NCBI RefSeq assembly: GCF_008017535.1
Contig: NZ_VRUA01000005.1
Span: forward strand, 1 to 64,000
DNA: 64,000 bases
From: Ottowia flava
GTDB lineage: Bacteria > Pseudomonadota > Gammaproteobacteria > Burkholderiales > Burkholderiaceae_C
Reading direction: 5' to 3'
Positions 1 to 8,496 of the stretch are shown piece after piece. The stretch's first letter is position 1. Every line of letters starts with the position of its first letter. Below the pieces are notes generated by a model that was not told the origin of the DNA, did not search any database, and saw only the letters and a list, made by a program, of their open reading frames with translations. A program made the translations under genes and the position numbers.

Positions 1-197
1 ACGAGAACACCAACGGACTGCTGCGCCAGTACTTCCCCAAGGGCAGCGACCTAAGCGGCTATACCCAGCAGCAACTCGACGCCGTGGCCGATGAGCTCAA
101 TGGCCGCCCCAGAATGACTCTGGGCTACCGCTCGCCCTTTGAGGTCTATACCCAGCACCTGCACCAATTGACCCAGCGTGATGACTCCGCGCATTGA
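1..197 (+). mobile_element. 3' end of an IS30-family transposase gene (cut by the window edge)
   Basis: The first 197 bases read without a stop from base 3 and end in TGA at 195-197. The peptide carries the typical IS30 C-terminal features: ENTNGLLRQYFPKG near its start, then a stretch ending in NGRPR followed by LGYRSPFEVY. These belong to the last part of the DDE catalytic domain, including the conserved glutamate in ENTNG. The rest of the element lies outside the window, so intactness cannot be judged. The right inverted repeat should lie at about 198-224; I cannot define it without the left end. Confidence 0.85.
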
Positions 198-224
198 ATC
201 AACGTTGCACTTGGAATTGAATCC

Positions 225-265
225 GCCCTACAACCACCTTCGCAGACAGCTACTTTTTAAATAGC
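225..265 (+). repeat. Dispersed repeat, copy next to the IS30 end
   Basis: It carries GCCCTACAACCACC, then CGCAGACAGCTA, a T-run and ATAGC, which is the core seen at about sixteen sites in this window. Unlike complete copies, it lacks the leading CGGCCTTCA part, and the sequence directly before it looks like the end of the IS30 element, so the element may have inserted into the repeat. Confidence 0.7.
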
Positions 266-298
266 AAATTGGCTCTATGCCCGTGCCATGCGGGCCAC

Positions 299-3200
299 TT
301 ACTCGTACACCACCGCCGCGCGGCCCTCATCCGCCTGGGCGATCCAGCTGGCGAGCGCGGCGTCGCTGGGGTAGAAGCGTGCCTGCTCGCCCAGCTGCAG
401 CTGGGCCATGGCGCCACCCTTGGGCGAGTGGCGTTCCATCAGCAGGCGCACGGCCAGGCCGCGCAGCACGTCGCCGTGCTCGGTCGGCTCGACCTGCGGC
501 GGGTACTCGGCCAGCAGGCGCCGCACGTCGGGCGCCTTGCCGTTGACGGCCACGCGCAGGAACTTGCCAAAGCGGCAGCGCGCCGCGGGCAGGTCCCACA
601 CCTGGGTGATGTTCAGCTGCAGGCCGCCGGAGAAGCGGTCCTGCATGACCTTGGCCAGCACGACGATGAATTCGTCGTCCTTCAGCAGGTTCCTGTGCTG
701 GTTGATCAGCGCTTCGTCTACCCGCGCGTCCAGCGCGCCCGACTTGTCGTCCAGCTTGAACAGGCCGAGCTTGCCGCGCTGCCCGTTGATGACGCGGAAA
801 TCGCCGACGATGCCGGCCAGCAGCTGCGGCTCGCGGCTGTCGGTCAATTCGGCCAGCGGGCGGCGCACGAACTGGCGCACCTCGCGCTCGACCTCGTCGA
901 ACAGGTGGCCGGACAGGTAAAAACCGATGGCGGTCTTCTCGAAGCTGAGGCGCTCCTTCACGCCCCAGGGCTTGACGGTGGGCAGCGCCGGCTCTTGCGA
1001 CACCGAACCGTGGCCGTCGCCCAGCAGGTCGAACAGGCCGCCCTGGTTGGCGTTGGCCTCGTTGTTGGCGGCGTATTCAAACGCCAGGTCGATGGCCGCG
1101 GCCAGCGCGGCGCGGTCCATGTGCAGCGCATCGAACGCGCCGCCGCGCACCAGCGCTTCCACCGTGCGCTTGTTGACGCGGCTGCGGTCCACGCGCCGGC
1201 AGAAGTCGAACAGCGAGGTGAAGGGCCCGACTTCGCTGCCGGACGAGCCGCCGCCGCGCCCTTCGCGCGCCGCGATGATGGCCTCGATCGCCTGCTGGCC
1301 CGTGCCCTTGATGGCGCCCAGGCCGTAGCGGATCTGGGTGTCGCTGACGGGCTCAAACCGGTACAGGCCGCGGTTGACGTCGGGCGGCTCAAAGGCGATG
1401 CCCGAGCGCAGCGCGTCTTCGTACAACACCTTGAGCTTGTCGGTGTTGTCCATTTCCACGGTCATGTTGGCGCAGTAGAACTCCGCCGTGTAATGCACCT
1501 TGAGCCAGGCCGTGTGGTAGGCCAGCAGCGAGTACGCGGCGGCGTGCGACTTGTTGAAGCCGTAGCCCGCGAACTTCTCCATCAGGTCGAAGACTTCGTC
1601 GGCCTTGCTTTCGCTGATGCCGTTCTTGGCCGCACCTTCACGGAAGATGATGCGGTGCTTGGCCATCTCCTCGGGCTTTTTCTTGCCCATGGCGCGGCGC
1701 AGCAGGTCGGCGCCGCCCAGGCTGTAGCCGCCCAGGATCTGCGCGGTCTGCATCACCTGCTCCTGGTAGACCATGATGCCGTAGGTTTCGCTCAGCATGT
1801 CGGCCACCAGCGGGTGCGGGTACTCGACTTCCTCGCGCCCATGCTTGCGCGCGACAAAGCTGGGGATCAGGTCCATCGGGCCCGGGCGGTATAGCGCGTT
1901 CAGCGCGATCAGGTCTTCCAGCCGCGTCGGTTTGGCGTCGCGCAGCATGCCTTGCATGCCGCGGCTTTCAAACTGGAACACGGCTTCGGTGCGGCCGTCC
2001 TGGAACAGCTTGTAGGTGGCAGCATCTTTCAGCGGAATCGTCTCGAAGGCGAAGTCCTTCTGGCCCGGGTGGCGCCGCACGATCAGCTCGCGTGCGATTT
2101 CCAGAATGGTCAGCGTGGCCAAGCCCAAGAAGTCGAACTTGACCAGGCCGATCGCCTCGACGTCGTCCTTGTCGTACTGGCTGACGGCCGATTCGCTGCC
2201 CGGCTGCTGGTAGAGCGGGCAGAAGTCGGTCAGCTTGCCCGGCGCGATCAGCACGCCGCCCGCGTGCATGCCGATGTTGCGCGTCATGCCTTCGAGCTTT
2301 TGCGCCATCTCGACCAGGGTCTTGACCTCTTCCTCGCGTTCGATGCGCTCGGCCAGGATCGGCTCCATCTCGATCGCGTAGTTGTTCTTGTCGCCGTCCT
2401 TCTTGGGCTTGGGCGGGTACTGCAGCGTGACGGCCATGCCCGGCTTGTTGGGAATCAGCTTGCTGATGCCGTCGCAAAAGCCGTAGCCCATGTCCATCAC
2501 GCGGCCGACGTCGCGGATCGCGGCGCGCGCGGCCATGGTGCCGAAGGTGGCGATCTGGCTGACCGCGTCCTTGCCGTACTTGGCCTTGACGTAGTCGATG
2601 ACGCGGTCGCGGTTGGCCTGGCAGAAGTCGATGTCGAAGTCGGGCATCGACACGCGCTCGGGGTTCAGGAAGCGTTCGAACAGCAGCTTGTACTGCAGCG
2701 GATCCAGGTCGGTGATCTTCAGCGCGTAAGCCACCAACGAGCCCGCGCCGGAGCCTCGTCCCGGCCCCACCGGGCAGCCGTTTTCCTTGGCCCAGTTGAT
2801 GAAGTCGCCCACGATCAGGAAGTAGCCCGGAAAGCCCATCTTGAGGATGGTCGCAATCTCGAACTCCAGGCGCTCGACGTAGGCAGCGCGCTGTGCGTCG
2901 CGCTGCGCCTGGTCGGGATACAACTGCGCCAGCCGTTCTTCCAGCCCATCGAACGAGGCTTGGCGGAAATAGGTGTCGATCGTGTGACCTTCGGGCACCG
3001 CGAAGTCGGGCAGTTGCGGTTTGTCCAGCTCCAGCGTCAGGTTGCAGCGCTTGGCGATTTCCACGCTGTTGGCAAGGGCCGAGGGCAGATCGGCAAACAG
3101 CGCCGTCATCTCGCCCGCGGTCTTGAAGTACTGGTCCTGGGTGAAACGGCGCACGCGGCGCGGGTTGCCCAGAATTTCGCCGTCGGAAATGCACACGCGC

Positions 3201-3835
3201 GCTTCGTGGGCCTCGTAGTCGTCGGCGCGGATGAACTGCACCGGGTGCGTGGCCACCACGGGCAGCTTGAGTCGGGCGGCCAGCGCCACCGCGGCGGCGA
3301 TGTGGCGTTCGTCCTCGGCGCGGCCTGCGCGCTGGAGCTCAAGGTACAGCCGATGCGGGAAGATTTCGGCCAAGCGCAGCGCCAGATCGCTCGCCAGCGC
3401 CGTATTGCCCTGCATCAATGCCTGGCCGACCGGGCCGGCCTGCGCGCCCGACAGCAGGATCAACCCGCCGGACAGCTCCTGCAGCCAGGACCAGCGCACC
3501 ACCGCGATGTTCTTGACCACGCCTTGTGTCCAGGCACGCGCCAGCAACTCCGACAGGTTCAGGTAACCCTGTCGGTTCTGCACCAGCAACAACACGCGCG
3601 AGGGTGCATCGGACTCCTGATCTGCTGGCTCCAGGAAGACTTCCGCCCCGACGATTGGCTTGACGCCCTTGCCCCGCGCCGTCTTGTAGAACTTGATGGC
3701 GCCGAACAGGTTGTTGAGGTCGGTGATGGCCAGCGCAGGCTGCCGGTCGGCCGCTGCGCTGGCAATGACATCGTCCACCCGGGCAATGCCGTCGACAACG
3801 GAAAACTCAGTGTGGAGTCGAAGATGAACAAACAT
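299..3835 (-). CDS. dnaE: DNA polymerase III alpha subunit (replicative polymerase)
   Basis: Catalytic subunit of the replicative polymerase, 1178 residues, the usual DnaE length. The N-terminal PHP domain starts with LRLHTEFS (5-12). The polymerase core has GPGRGSGAGS (357-366), the metal-binding PDFDIDF (398-404, Asp401 and Asp403) and the third acidic site in KFDFLGL (566-572). The helix-hairpin-helix and OB-fold regions follow, and the protein ends in VVYE. I chose the ATG at 3835 because MFVHLRLHTEFS is the family start; an in-frame extension to 3928 is arginine-rich and non-homologous. No strong Shine-Dalgarno sequence is visible. The gene is divergent from the GTPase/roadblock operon. 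The long open frames on the opposite strand are composition artefacts. Confidence 0.97.
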   Translation of the reverse strand: MFVHLRLHTEFSVVDGIARVDDVIASAAADRQPALAITDLNNLFGAIKFYKTARGKGVKPIVGAEVFLEPADQESDAPSRVLLLVQNRQGYLNLSELLARAWTQGVVKNIAVVRWSWLQELSGGLILLSGAQAGPVGQALMQGNTALASDLALRLAEIFPHRLYLELQRAGRAEDERHIAAAVALAARLKLPVVATHPVQFIRADDYEAHEARVCISDGEILGNPRRVRRFTQDQYFKTAGEMTALFADLPSALANSVEIAKRCNLTLELDKPQLPDFAVPEGHTIDTYFRQASFDGLEERLAQLYPDQAQRDAQRAAYVERLEFEIATILKMGFPGYFLIVGDFINWAKENGCPVGPGRGSGAGSLVAYALKITDLDPLQYKLLFERFLNPERVSMPDFDIDFCQANRDRVIDYVKAKYGKDAVSQIATFGTMAARAAIRDVGRVMDMGYGFCDGISKLIPNKPGMAVTLQYPPKPKKDGDKNNYAIEMEPILAERIEREEEVKTLVEMAQKLEGMTRNIGMHAGGVLIAPGKLTDFCPLYQQPGSESAVSQYDKDDVEAIGLVKFDFLGLATLTILEIARELIVRRHPGQKDFAFETIPLKDAATYKLFQDGRTEAVFQFESRGMQGMLRDAKPTRLEDLIALNALYRPGPMDLIPSFVARKHGREEVEYPHPLVADMLSETYGIMVYQEQVMQTAQILGGYSLGGADLLRRAMGKKKPEEMAKHRIIFREGAAKNGISESKADEVFDLMEKFAGYGFNKSHAAAYSLLAYHTAWLKVHYTAEFYCANMTVEMDNTDKLKVLYEDALRSGIAFEPPDVNRGLYRFEPVSDTQIRYGLGAIKGTGQQAIEAIIAAREGRGGGSSGSEVGPFTSLFDFCRRVDRSRVNKRTVEALVRGGAFDALHMDRAALAAAIDLAFEYAANNEANANQGGLFDLLGDGHGSVSQEPALPTVKPWGVKERLSFEKTAIGFYLSGHLFDEVEREVRQFVRRPLAELTDSREPQLLAGIVGDFRVINGQRGKLGLFKLDDKSGALDARVDEALINQHRNLLKDDEFIVVLAKVMQDRFSGGLQLNITQVWDLPAARCRFGKFLRVAVNGKAPDVRRLLAEYPPQVEPTEHGDVLRGLAVRLLMERHSPKGGAMAQLQLGEQARFYPSDAALASWIAQADEGRAAVVYE

Positions 3836-4118
3836 GGGGGGACGAATCAGCGAAATCGGAACAGGGAGGAGCGTAGCGTCGGCGCCAAAAAGCGACGGAC
3901 GACGTGGTCTGGCGCGGGTTGTGCGCATTACTGCTCAGATCGGCAGCATCTGCCGTCGGTGGCGACGGATGTCAAAAATATACTCTGATCGTCCGACTGC
4001 GACAGGCTTGAGCATCCCTGCGGGCGATGCGGGCCTGGTGTCCGGTCTTTCCGTGGCGTGCGGCAGCTTTCAAGCCTTAGGCCTGCGCCACTCCAGAACA
4101 CCCTACGACCTAGTGATC
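3836..4118. promoter_or_regulatory. Divergent intergenic region between dnaE and the GTPase/roadblock operon
   Basis: This 283-bp gap must hold both promoters. An AT-rich patch at 3971-3983 contains TATACT (3978-3983) on the plus strand, a possible -10, and TTGACA on the minus strand (3974-3969), a possible -35 for dnaE. Neither has a convincing partner at 17 bp, so both are weak candidates. I see no repeat copy or gene here. Confidence 0.3.
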
Positions 4119-4835
4119 ATGTCCAACCTGAGACTCGGTGCCTACAAGCTGCCCGCTGCCGAAGTCGTGCTGGTCCAGACCTTGTTCCGCCTGTACGCAC
4201 ATGGCGGCGATTTCAACTGGACGTTCGTCTCCGCACCGCCGTACGACGCGCTGCTCGTCGATGGCACCAGTGGCGACGTGAGCGTTGAAGCGGCCCACAT
4301 GGCGAAATCCGTGCTGCGACTCACGCGCATGAACGACGAAGGCGGACCGGATACGCTGTCGCGCCCCATCCGCGCCGACAAGCTGCAGGCGTGGCTGAAT
4401 TCGATCGAGTACGGCTTTCAGGACACGCGCCCGGTGACGCAGCTGGCGGGCGCCCTCAGCGAACCCGCGCTCACCACCGCGACCGAACCGCCCGAAATCC
4501 CGGTCAGCCCGCTGCGCTTCAAGCTGCGCCGCTGGCCGCCGGCAGCGCTGTTGCGCAGCGATCCGAACCGCATCAGGATGGCGACCATTCTCTCGCGGCG
4601 CGCACTCAATGCGGCCGAGCTGTCGACCATCAGTGGTCAGGCTGTGAACGAGTGCCAGGCGTTCCTCCAGACTCTGCAAACGACCGGTCTGGTGGAAGTG
4701 CAGCAGGAACCCATCGCTCCGCCGCCCTCCGTCCAGGCGCAGGCGCCGAGCCGCTCGGCGCTCACTGCCGCGACGGCCAAGCCTACCTTTGCCCGCGGAC
4801 TGATCTCCGGCATCCGCCGCCGCCTGGGCCTGTGA
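4119..4835 (+). CDS. Unrecognised two-domain protein, first gene of the GTPase/roadblock operon
   Basis: A 238-residue cytoplasmic protein without signal peptide or membrane segment. I do not recognise a named family. The first ~110 residues contain FNWTFVSAPPYDALLVDG, which resembles the core strands of a receiver-like fold without a clear phospho-acceptor set. Residues ~145-205 (RFKLRRWPPAALL to TTGLVEV) look like a small helical, winged-helix-type domain. The C-terminus is alanine/proline-rich and ends in a basic GLISGIRRRLGL. The ATG at 4119 is chosen because earlier in-frame codons are low-quality sequence. It lies 18 bp before the small GTPase, so it is probably an effector or adaptor of that module. 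This role is inference from position. Confidence 0.7.
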   Translation: MSNLRLGAYKLPAAEVVLVQTLFRLYAHGGDFNWTFVSAPPYDALLVDGTSGDVSVEAAHMAKSVLRLTRMNDEGGPDTLSRPIRADKLQAWLNSIEYGFQDTRPVTQLAGALSEPALTTATEPPEIPVSPLRFKLRRWPPAALLRSDPNRIRMATILSRRALNAAELSTISGQAVNECQAFLQTLQTTGLVEVQQEPIAPPPSVQAQAPSRSALTAATAKPTFARGLISGIRRRLGL

Positions 4836-4853
4836 TCCGATTGCAATAACACC

Positions 4854-5390
4854 ATGAACGAGTACAAGATTCTGTTCACCGGCACGATGGGCGCAGGCAA
4901 GACCACGGCCATCGGCGCGGTGAGCGAAACCCCCCCGGTCGTCACCGACGTCGAGAACAACGACCTGTCGCACACCAAGGAACGCACCACGGTGGGCCTG
5001 GACTTTGGCCAGTTCACTCTGGACAACGGCGACCGCATCCGCCTGTTCGGCACCCCGGGGCAATCGCGCTTCGATTTCCTCTGGAAGATCCTGTCCAAGA
5101 ACGCGCTGGGCATGATCATCCTGACCGACAACTCCCGACCCGACCCCCTGGCCGATCTGCGCGTCTACCTCGAAGGTTTTGCCGACGACCTGGACGTCAT
5201 GCCCTGTGCCATCGGAATTGGCCGACTCGCTGAACACCCGTCGCCGACACTCGACGACTACATCGACGAACTGGCCCGCCACCGGCGTGTGCTGCCCGTC
5301 CTCGAAGTCGACGTGCGCAAGCGCGACGACGTGATCCTGCTCATCGATACTTTGCTGGCGCAACTAGAAGCCGGCATGTTTGGAGAATGA
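4854..5390 (+). CDS. Small Ras-like GTPase (MglA/COG2229 type) with degenerate G4
   Basis: A 178-residue single-domain P-loop GTPase of the bacterial group that pairs with roadblock proteins. Visible motifs: P-loop GTMGAGKTT (10-18), a switch I threonine pair at 45-46 in RTTVGLDFG, and G3 as FGTPGQ (65-70), the GTPGQ form typical of COG2229 rather than DxxG. The expected G4 (N/TKxD) position reads GIGRLAE (121-127), so the canonical guanine-specificity residues are missing. The gene is 18 bp after the preceding gene, and its stop lies just before the first roadblock gene. In MglA systems GTP hydrolysis is controlled by a roadblock partner; the same is inferred here. Confidence 0.85.
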   Translation: MNEYKILFTGTMGAGKTTAIGAVSETPPVVTDVENNDLSHTKERTTVGLDFGQFTLDNGDRIRLFGTPGQSRFDFLWKILSKNALGMIILTDNSRPDPLADLRVYLEGFADDLDVMPCAIGIGRLAEHPSPTLDDYIDELARHRRVLPVLEVDVRKRDDVILLIDTLLAQLEAGMFGE

Positions 5391-5394
5391 ATCC

Positions 5395-5787
5395 ATGTCA
5401 GTGAAGATCAATCTGGCACCCTCGGCCAAGGTCATTGCTTCGCGAGAAGCTGAGAACATCCTGAGCGAGGTGAATGGCGTCACCGCCGTCGTCGTGGCCA
5501 CGGTGGACGGCTTTGACGTAGCCTCCGCCATGCGGCAGGGCGATCCTGCGCGCGTGGCAGCCATGGCGAGTTCGATCTCGGCCATCAGTTCGGTCGTCTC
5601 GCAAGAAGCGAGCCTGGGCCGCAACAAGAGCGTCACGATCGACACCGAGTCTGGGTTCGCCGTGGTCTTCAGCGTGCACCGTCCGGACGCCGACCTGGTC
5701 ATCAACGTGATCGCCGATGGCAGCGCCATCCTGGGCCAGGTCTCGTACCGGACTGCGCAGTTCGCCAAGTCGCTGGCCGAAGCATGA
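5395..5787 (+). CDS. Roadblock/LC7-domain protein, probable partner of the GTPase
   Basis: 130 residues, the usual size of a single roadblock/LC7 domain. An N-terminal helix (AKVIASREAENILSEV) is followed by VTAVVVATVDGFDVASAM, the characteristic pair of strands with a DG turn. Then come an alanine-rich helix (RVAAMASSISAISSVV) and late strands around FAVVFSV and DLVINVIADG. Proteins of this fold bind Ras-like GTPases as dimers and often act as GAPs (MglB, for example). The ATG at 5395 is preceded by GGAG within the end of the GTPase gene; an earlier TTG at 5380 is less likely. It overlaps the next gene by an ATGA junction, which suggests coupled translation. Confidence 0.85.
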   Translation: MSVKINLAPSAKVIASREAENILSEVNGVTAVVVATVDGFDVASAMRQGDPARVAAMASSISAISSVVSQEASLGRNKSVTIDTESGFAVVFSVHRPDADLVINVIADGSAILGQVSYRTAQFAKSLAEA

Positions 5788-6149
5788 AAGAAAAGCGCTT
5801 GCAAGAGGCCGTCGAGGCCATGGCCGCCATGCCGGGGCTGGAAGGCTGCGCACTGGTCGAAATCGAAGCGGGCATGGTGTGGAATCACGCCGGCCAGATC
5901 GATGGCGTACAAACCTTTGCCGAAGCCGCCAGCGACTACTGGCGCCTGTACACGCGCCTTTCGGACCAATTTCGAGACCTCGGCGACCTGCGCGCCTCGG
6001 TCATGATGCATGCCCACGGCCGCATCACCCTGCTGCCCTGCGGCACGGGCATGCTGCTGGTCACCCTGACCCGCCAGAAGTCTGAAATCGACTGGACCGT
6101 CTGGCAGGAAAAGACCAAGGAGCTCGCGCGGCTGGTCGACGAACTCTAG
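5784..6149 (+). CDS. Second, divergent roadblock-like protein
   Basis: 121 residues. The start ATG overlaps the stop of the preceding roadblock gene (ATGA at 5784-5787). The order of elements matches a roadblock fold: N-terminal helix (LQEAVEAMAAM), strand-turn-strand (GLEGCALVEIEAGMVWNHAG), central helices with aromatic residues (DYWRLYTRLSDQF), and strands around ASVMMHAHGRITLLPCG and GMLLVTLT. It is clearly divergent from its neighbour, so the pair could form a heterodimer that regulates the GTPase. The fold call rests on pattern, not on a strong motif; a structure prediction would settle it. Confidence 0.65.
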   Translation: MKEKRLQEAVEAMAAMPGLEGCALVEIEAGMVWNHAGQIDGVQTFAEAASDYWRLYTRLSDQFRDLGDLRASVMMHAHGRITLLPCGTGMLLVTLTRQKSEIDWTVWQEKTKELARLVDEL

Positions 6150-6150
6150 A

Positions 6151-6214
6151 CGACGGCGAACGGCTTTGACCTGGCCGTCGAACCAGGTTCGCGCCGGAAA
6201 ATCCGCTTCCGGCG
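6151..6214 (+). terminator. Two inverted repeats after the roadblock operon
   Basis: The stop codon at 6147-6149 is followed by arms CGACGGC (6151-6157) and GCCGTCG (6174-6180), then a stronger hairpin CGCCGGAA (6192-6199) and TTCCGGCG (6207-6214) with a 7-base loop. No T-run follows, so termination would have to be partial or Rho-assisted. The hairpins separate the roadblock genes from gspF. Confidence 0.4.
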
Positions 6215-6309
6215 ACCCGCTTCGATACCAAAGCCACGTGCAACGATCAGGTACCGCATCGCAGCCGCTACCATTGGCGGCTCGACCGATTTCCGAACGC
6301 TGATCTTTC

Positions 6310-7536
6310 GTGCCCGCCTACACCTTTGAAGCGCTGCAAGCCGATGGCAAGACCCGCAAGGGCGTGGTCGAGGCCGACACGGTCAAGGCCGCGCGCACGC
6401 TGCTGCGCGGGCAGGCACTGGTGCCGATTCAGGTAGAACCGGTGTCGATGGGCGAGGCAAGCGCGGCCGGCGTGCCACAGACCCGGGCCTGGGGTAAGCG
6501 GGCCTTCAACAGCACGCAACTGGCGATCTGGACGCGCCAACTGGCCGGACTGGTGGGCTCGGGCCTTCCGCTGGAGCGCTCGCTCTCGGCCCTGGCAGAC
6601 GAATCCGACGATGTGCGGCAGCGGCACCTGATCGCCGCCTTGCGCGCCGAGGTCAACGCCGGCTCCTCACTGGCCAAGGCCATGGCGCTGCATCCGAGCG
6701 CGTTCTCGCCCGTGTACACCGCCGTCATCGCCGCCGGCGAGCAAGGCGGACACCTCGGCACGGTGCTCGAACGCCTGGCCGATGACCTGGAAGAACGGCA
6801 GGCGCTGCGCGCCAAGCTGATTGGCGCGGCGCTGTACCCAGCCATCGTCACGGCCGCGGCGATCGTGATCGTCGGCTTTCTCGTGAGCTACGTGGTACCT
6901 CAGGTGGCCACGGTGTTCACTGGCACCAAGCACAGCCTGCCGTGGCTGACGTCCGCCATGCTGGCGCTGTCTGACGCGGTGCGCCACTATGGCTGGTGGG
7001 CATTGGGTGCGCTGATCGTCATCACCGTGATGTTTCGTCTGGCGCTGCGTCGACCCGCCGCACGGCAACGCTTCGACGCTGCCTGGCTGCGGCTACCACT
7101 GATCGGCCGGCTGGCGCGCGGCTACAACGCCGCCCGCTTTGCCGGCACCCTGGCCATGCTGGCGGGCGCAGGGGTGCCGATCCTGCGCAGCCTGCAGGCG
7201 GCCGCCGAAACCTTGCACAACCAGGCCATGCGGGCCGACGCCGAAGACGCGCTGGTGATGGTGCGCGAGGGTGCACCGCTGGCGTCCGCCCTGTCGCAAA
7301 AGAAGCGCTTTCCGGGCCTGCTGTCAATGTTCGCGCGCCTGGGCGAGCAGACGGGCCAGTTGCCGACCATGCTGCAGCGCGCCGCCAACCAGCTGTCGGC
7401 CGAGGTGCAGCGCCGTGCCATGCAACTGGCCACCGTTCTCGAACCGCTGCTGATCCTGACCATGGGCGTGGTGGTGATGCTGATCGTGCTGGCCGTGATG
7501 CTGCCGATCATCCAGATGAATCAGTGGGTCAAGTGA
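6310..7536 (+). CDS. gspF: Type II secretion / pilus platform inner-membrane protein (GspF/PilC family)
   Basis: A 408-residue polytopic inner-membrane protein. The N-terminus PAYTFEALQADGKTRKGVVE is the GspF signature, and two homologous cytoplasmic domains (about 70-180 and 275-385) alternate with three membrane segments near 177-210, 235-255 and 380-402. In type II secretion and type IV pili this protein is the platform on which the assembly ATPase acts. The start is GTG at 6310. No gspE, gspG or other secretion gene is present nearby, so it is an orphan platform gene. It lies directly after the GTPase/roadblock operon and 20 bp before the 5'-nucleotidase, with which it is probably co-transcribed. 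Confidence 0.88.
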   Translation: MPAYTFEALQADGKTRKGVVEADTVKAARTLLRGQALVPIQVEPVSMGEASAAGVPQTRAWGKRAFNSTQLAIWTRQLAGLVGSGLPLERSLSALADESDDVRQRHLIAALRAEVNAGSSLAKAMALHPSAFSPVYTAVIAAGEQGGHLGTVLERLADDLEERQALRAKLIGAALYPAIVTAAAIVIVGFLVSYVVPQVATVFTGTKHSLPWLTSAMLALSDAVRHYGWWALGALIVITVMFRLALRRPAARQRFDAAWLRLPLIGRLARGYNAARFAGTLAMLAGAGVPILRSLQAAAETLHNQAMRADAEDALVMVREGAPLASALSQKKRFPGLLSMFARLGEQTGQLPTMLQRAANQLSAEVQRRAMQLATVLEPLLILTMGVVVMLIVLAVMLPIIQMNQWVK

Positions 7537-7556
7537 CGCCTGCCTTGCGCTGACCC

Positions 7557-8495
7557 ATGCCCGTTTCGCTCCAGGATCAGCTCGTCGTCGCGATCTCTTC
7601 GCGCGCGTTGTTCGACTTCGAGGAGGAGAACCGCCTGTTCGAGACCGGCGACCCCCAGGCCTACGTCGATTTGCAGATGCAGCGCATCGACGTGCCGGCG
7701 CCGCCGGGGGTGGCGTTCTCGCTGGTCAAGAAGCTGCTGGCCTTCAACGAGCCCGACCACCAACGCGTGGAAGTCGTGGTGCTGTCGCGCAACGACCCGG
7801 TCAGCGGCCTGCGCGTGTTTCGCAGCGTGTCGGCCGCGGGCATGCGGGTCGAACGCGGCGTGTTCACGCAGGGGCGCGACCCGTTCCGCTACCTGAAACC
7901 GCTGGGCGCCCACCTGTTCCTGTCTGCCAACGAAGCCGACGTGCGGCAGGCGCTGGCGATGGGCTTTCCGGCCGCGCGCGTGGCCATCGGTTCGGCGCGC
8001 GCGGGCGAAAACCACCCGCACGAGGTGCGCATCGCCTTCGACGGCGACGCCGTTCTGTTTTCGGACGAAGCCGAACAGGTCTTCCAAAAAAGGGGCTTAA
8101 AAGCGTTCCAGGCGCATGAGAAACGCAAGGCCAATTTGCCGCTACCAGATGGTCCTTTCAAGCCATTGTTGGCGGCCTTGCACCGCCTCCAGCAGGCCGG
8201 CAGCCAAACGATGCGCCTGCGCACCGCGTTGGTCACCGCACGCAGCGCACCGGCGAATGAGCGAGCCATTCAGACGTTGATGTCCTGGGACGTAGGCGTG
8301 GACGAGGCGATGTTCCTGGGCGGGCTGGCCAAAGGTGAGTTTCTGCGTGAATTCGAGCCCGATTTCTTCTTCGACGACCAGACCGGCCACATCGAGCACG
8401 CCGCCCAGCATGTCCCGGCCGGTCACGTGGCCGGTGGCGTTACAAATTCCCGCGTGGTGTCGGAAACCCCCGGGCGCCGCCAACGCTCCAAATAG
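7557..8495 (+). CDS. Cytosolic 5'-nucleotidase family protein
   Basis: 312 residues matching the bacterial 5'-nucleotidase family of Pfam 5_nucleotid (PF06189). Recognisable segments are LVVAISSRALFDFEEEN at the start, VVVLSRNDPVSGLRVF in the middle, IAFDGDAVLFSDEAE (about 161-175) in the HAD-like phosphate-binding region, and FLGGLAKGEFLREFEPDFFFDDQ near the end. Members remove phosphate from nucleoside 5'-monophosphates. The gene starts 20 bp after gspF and ends one base before the EF-hand gene, so the three probably share a transcript. The link to secretion or GTPase signalling is unknown. Confidence 0.85.
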   Translation: MPVSLQDQLVVAISSRALFDFEEENRLFETGDPQAYVDLQMQRIDVPAPPGVAFSLVKKLLAFNEPDHQRVEVVVLSRNDPVSGLRVFRSVSAAGMRVERGVFTQGRDPFRYLKPLGAHLFLSANEADVRQALAMGFPAARVAIGSARAGENHPHEVRIAFDGDAVLFSDEAEQVFQKRGLKAFQAHEKRKANLPLPDGPFKPLLAALHRLQQAGSQTMRLRTALVTARSAPANERAIQTLMSWDVGVDEAMFLGGLAKGEFLREFEPDFFFDDQTGHIEHAAQHVPAGHVAGGVTNSRVVSETPGRRQRSK

Positions 8496-8496
8496 C

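Noticed and set aside
269-3988. Very long open frames on the plus strand opposite dnaE (541 and 678 codons)
   Set aside because: They are antisense to a clear dnaE, rich in Arg/Gln/His/Ala/Val, and have no domain signatures. In high-GC genomes such frames arise from codon bias of the true gene.
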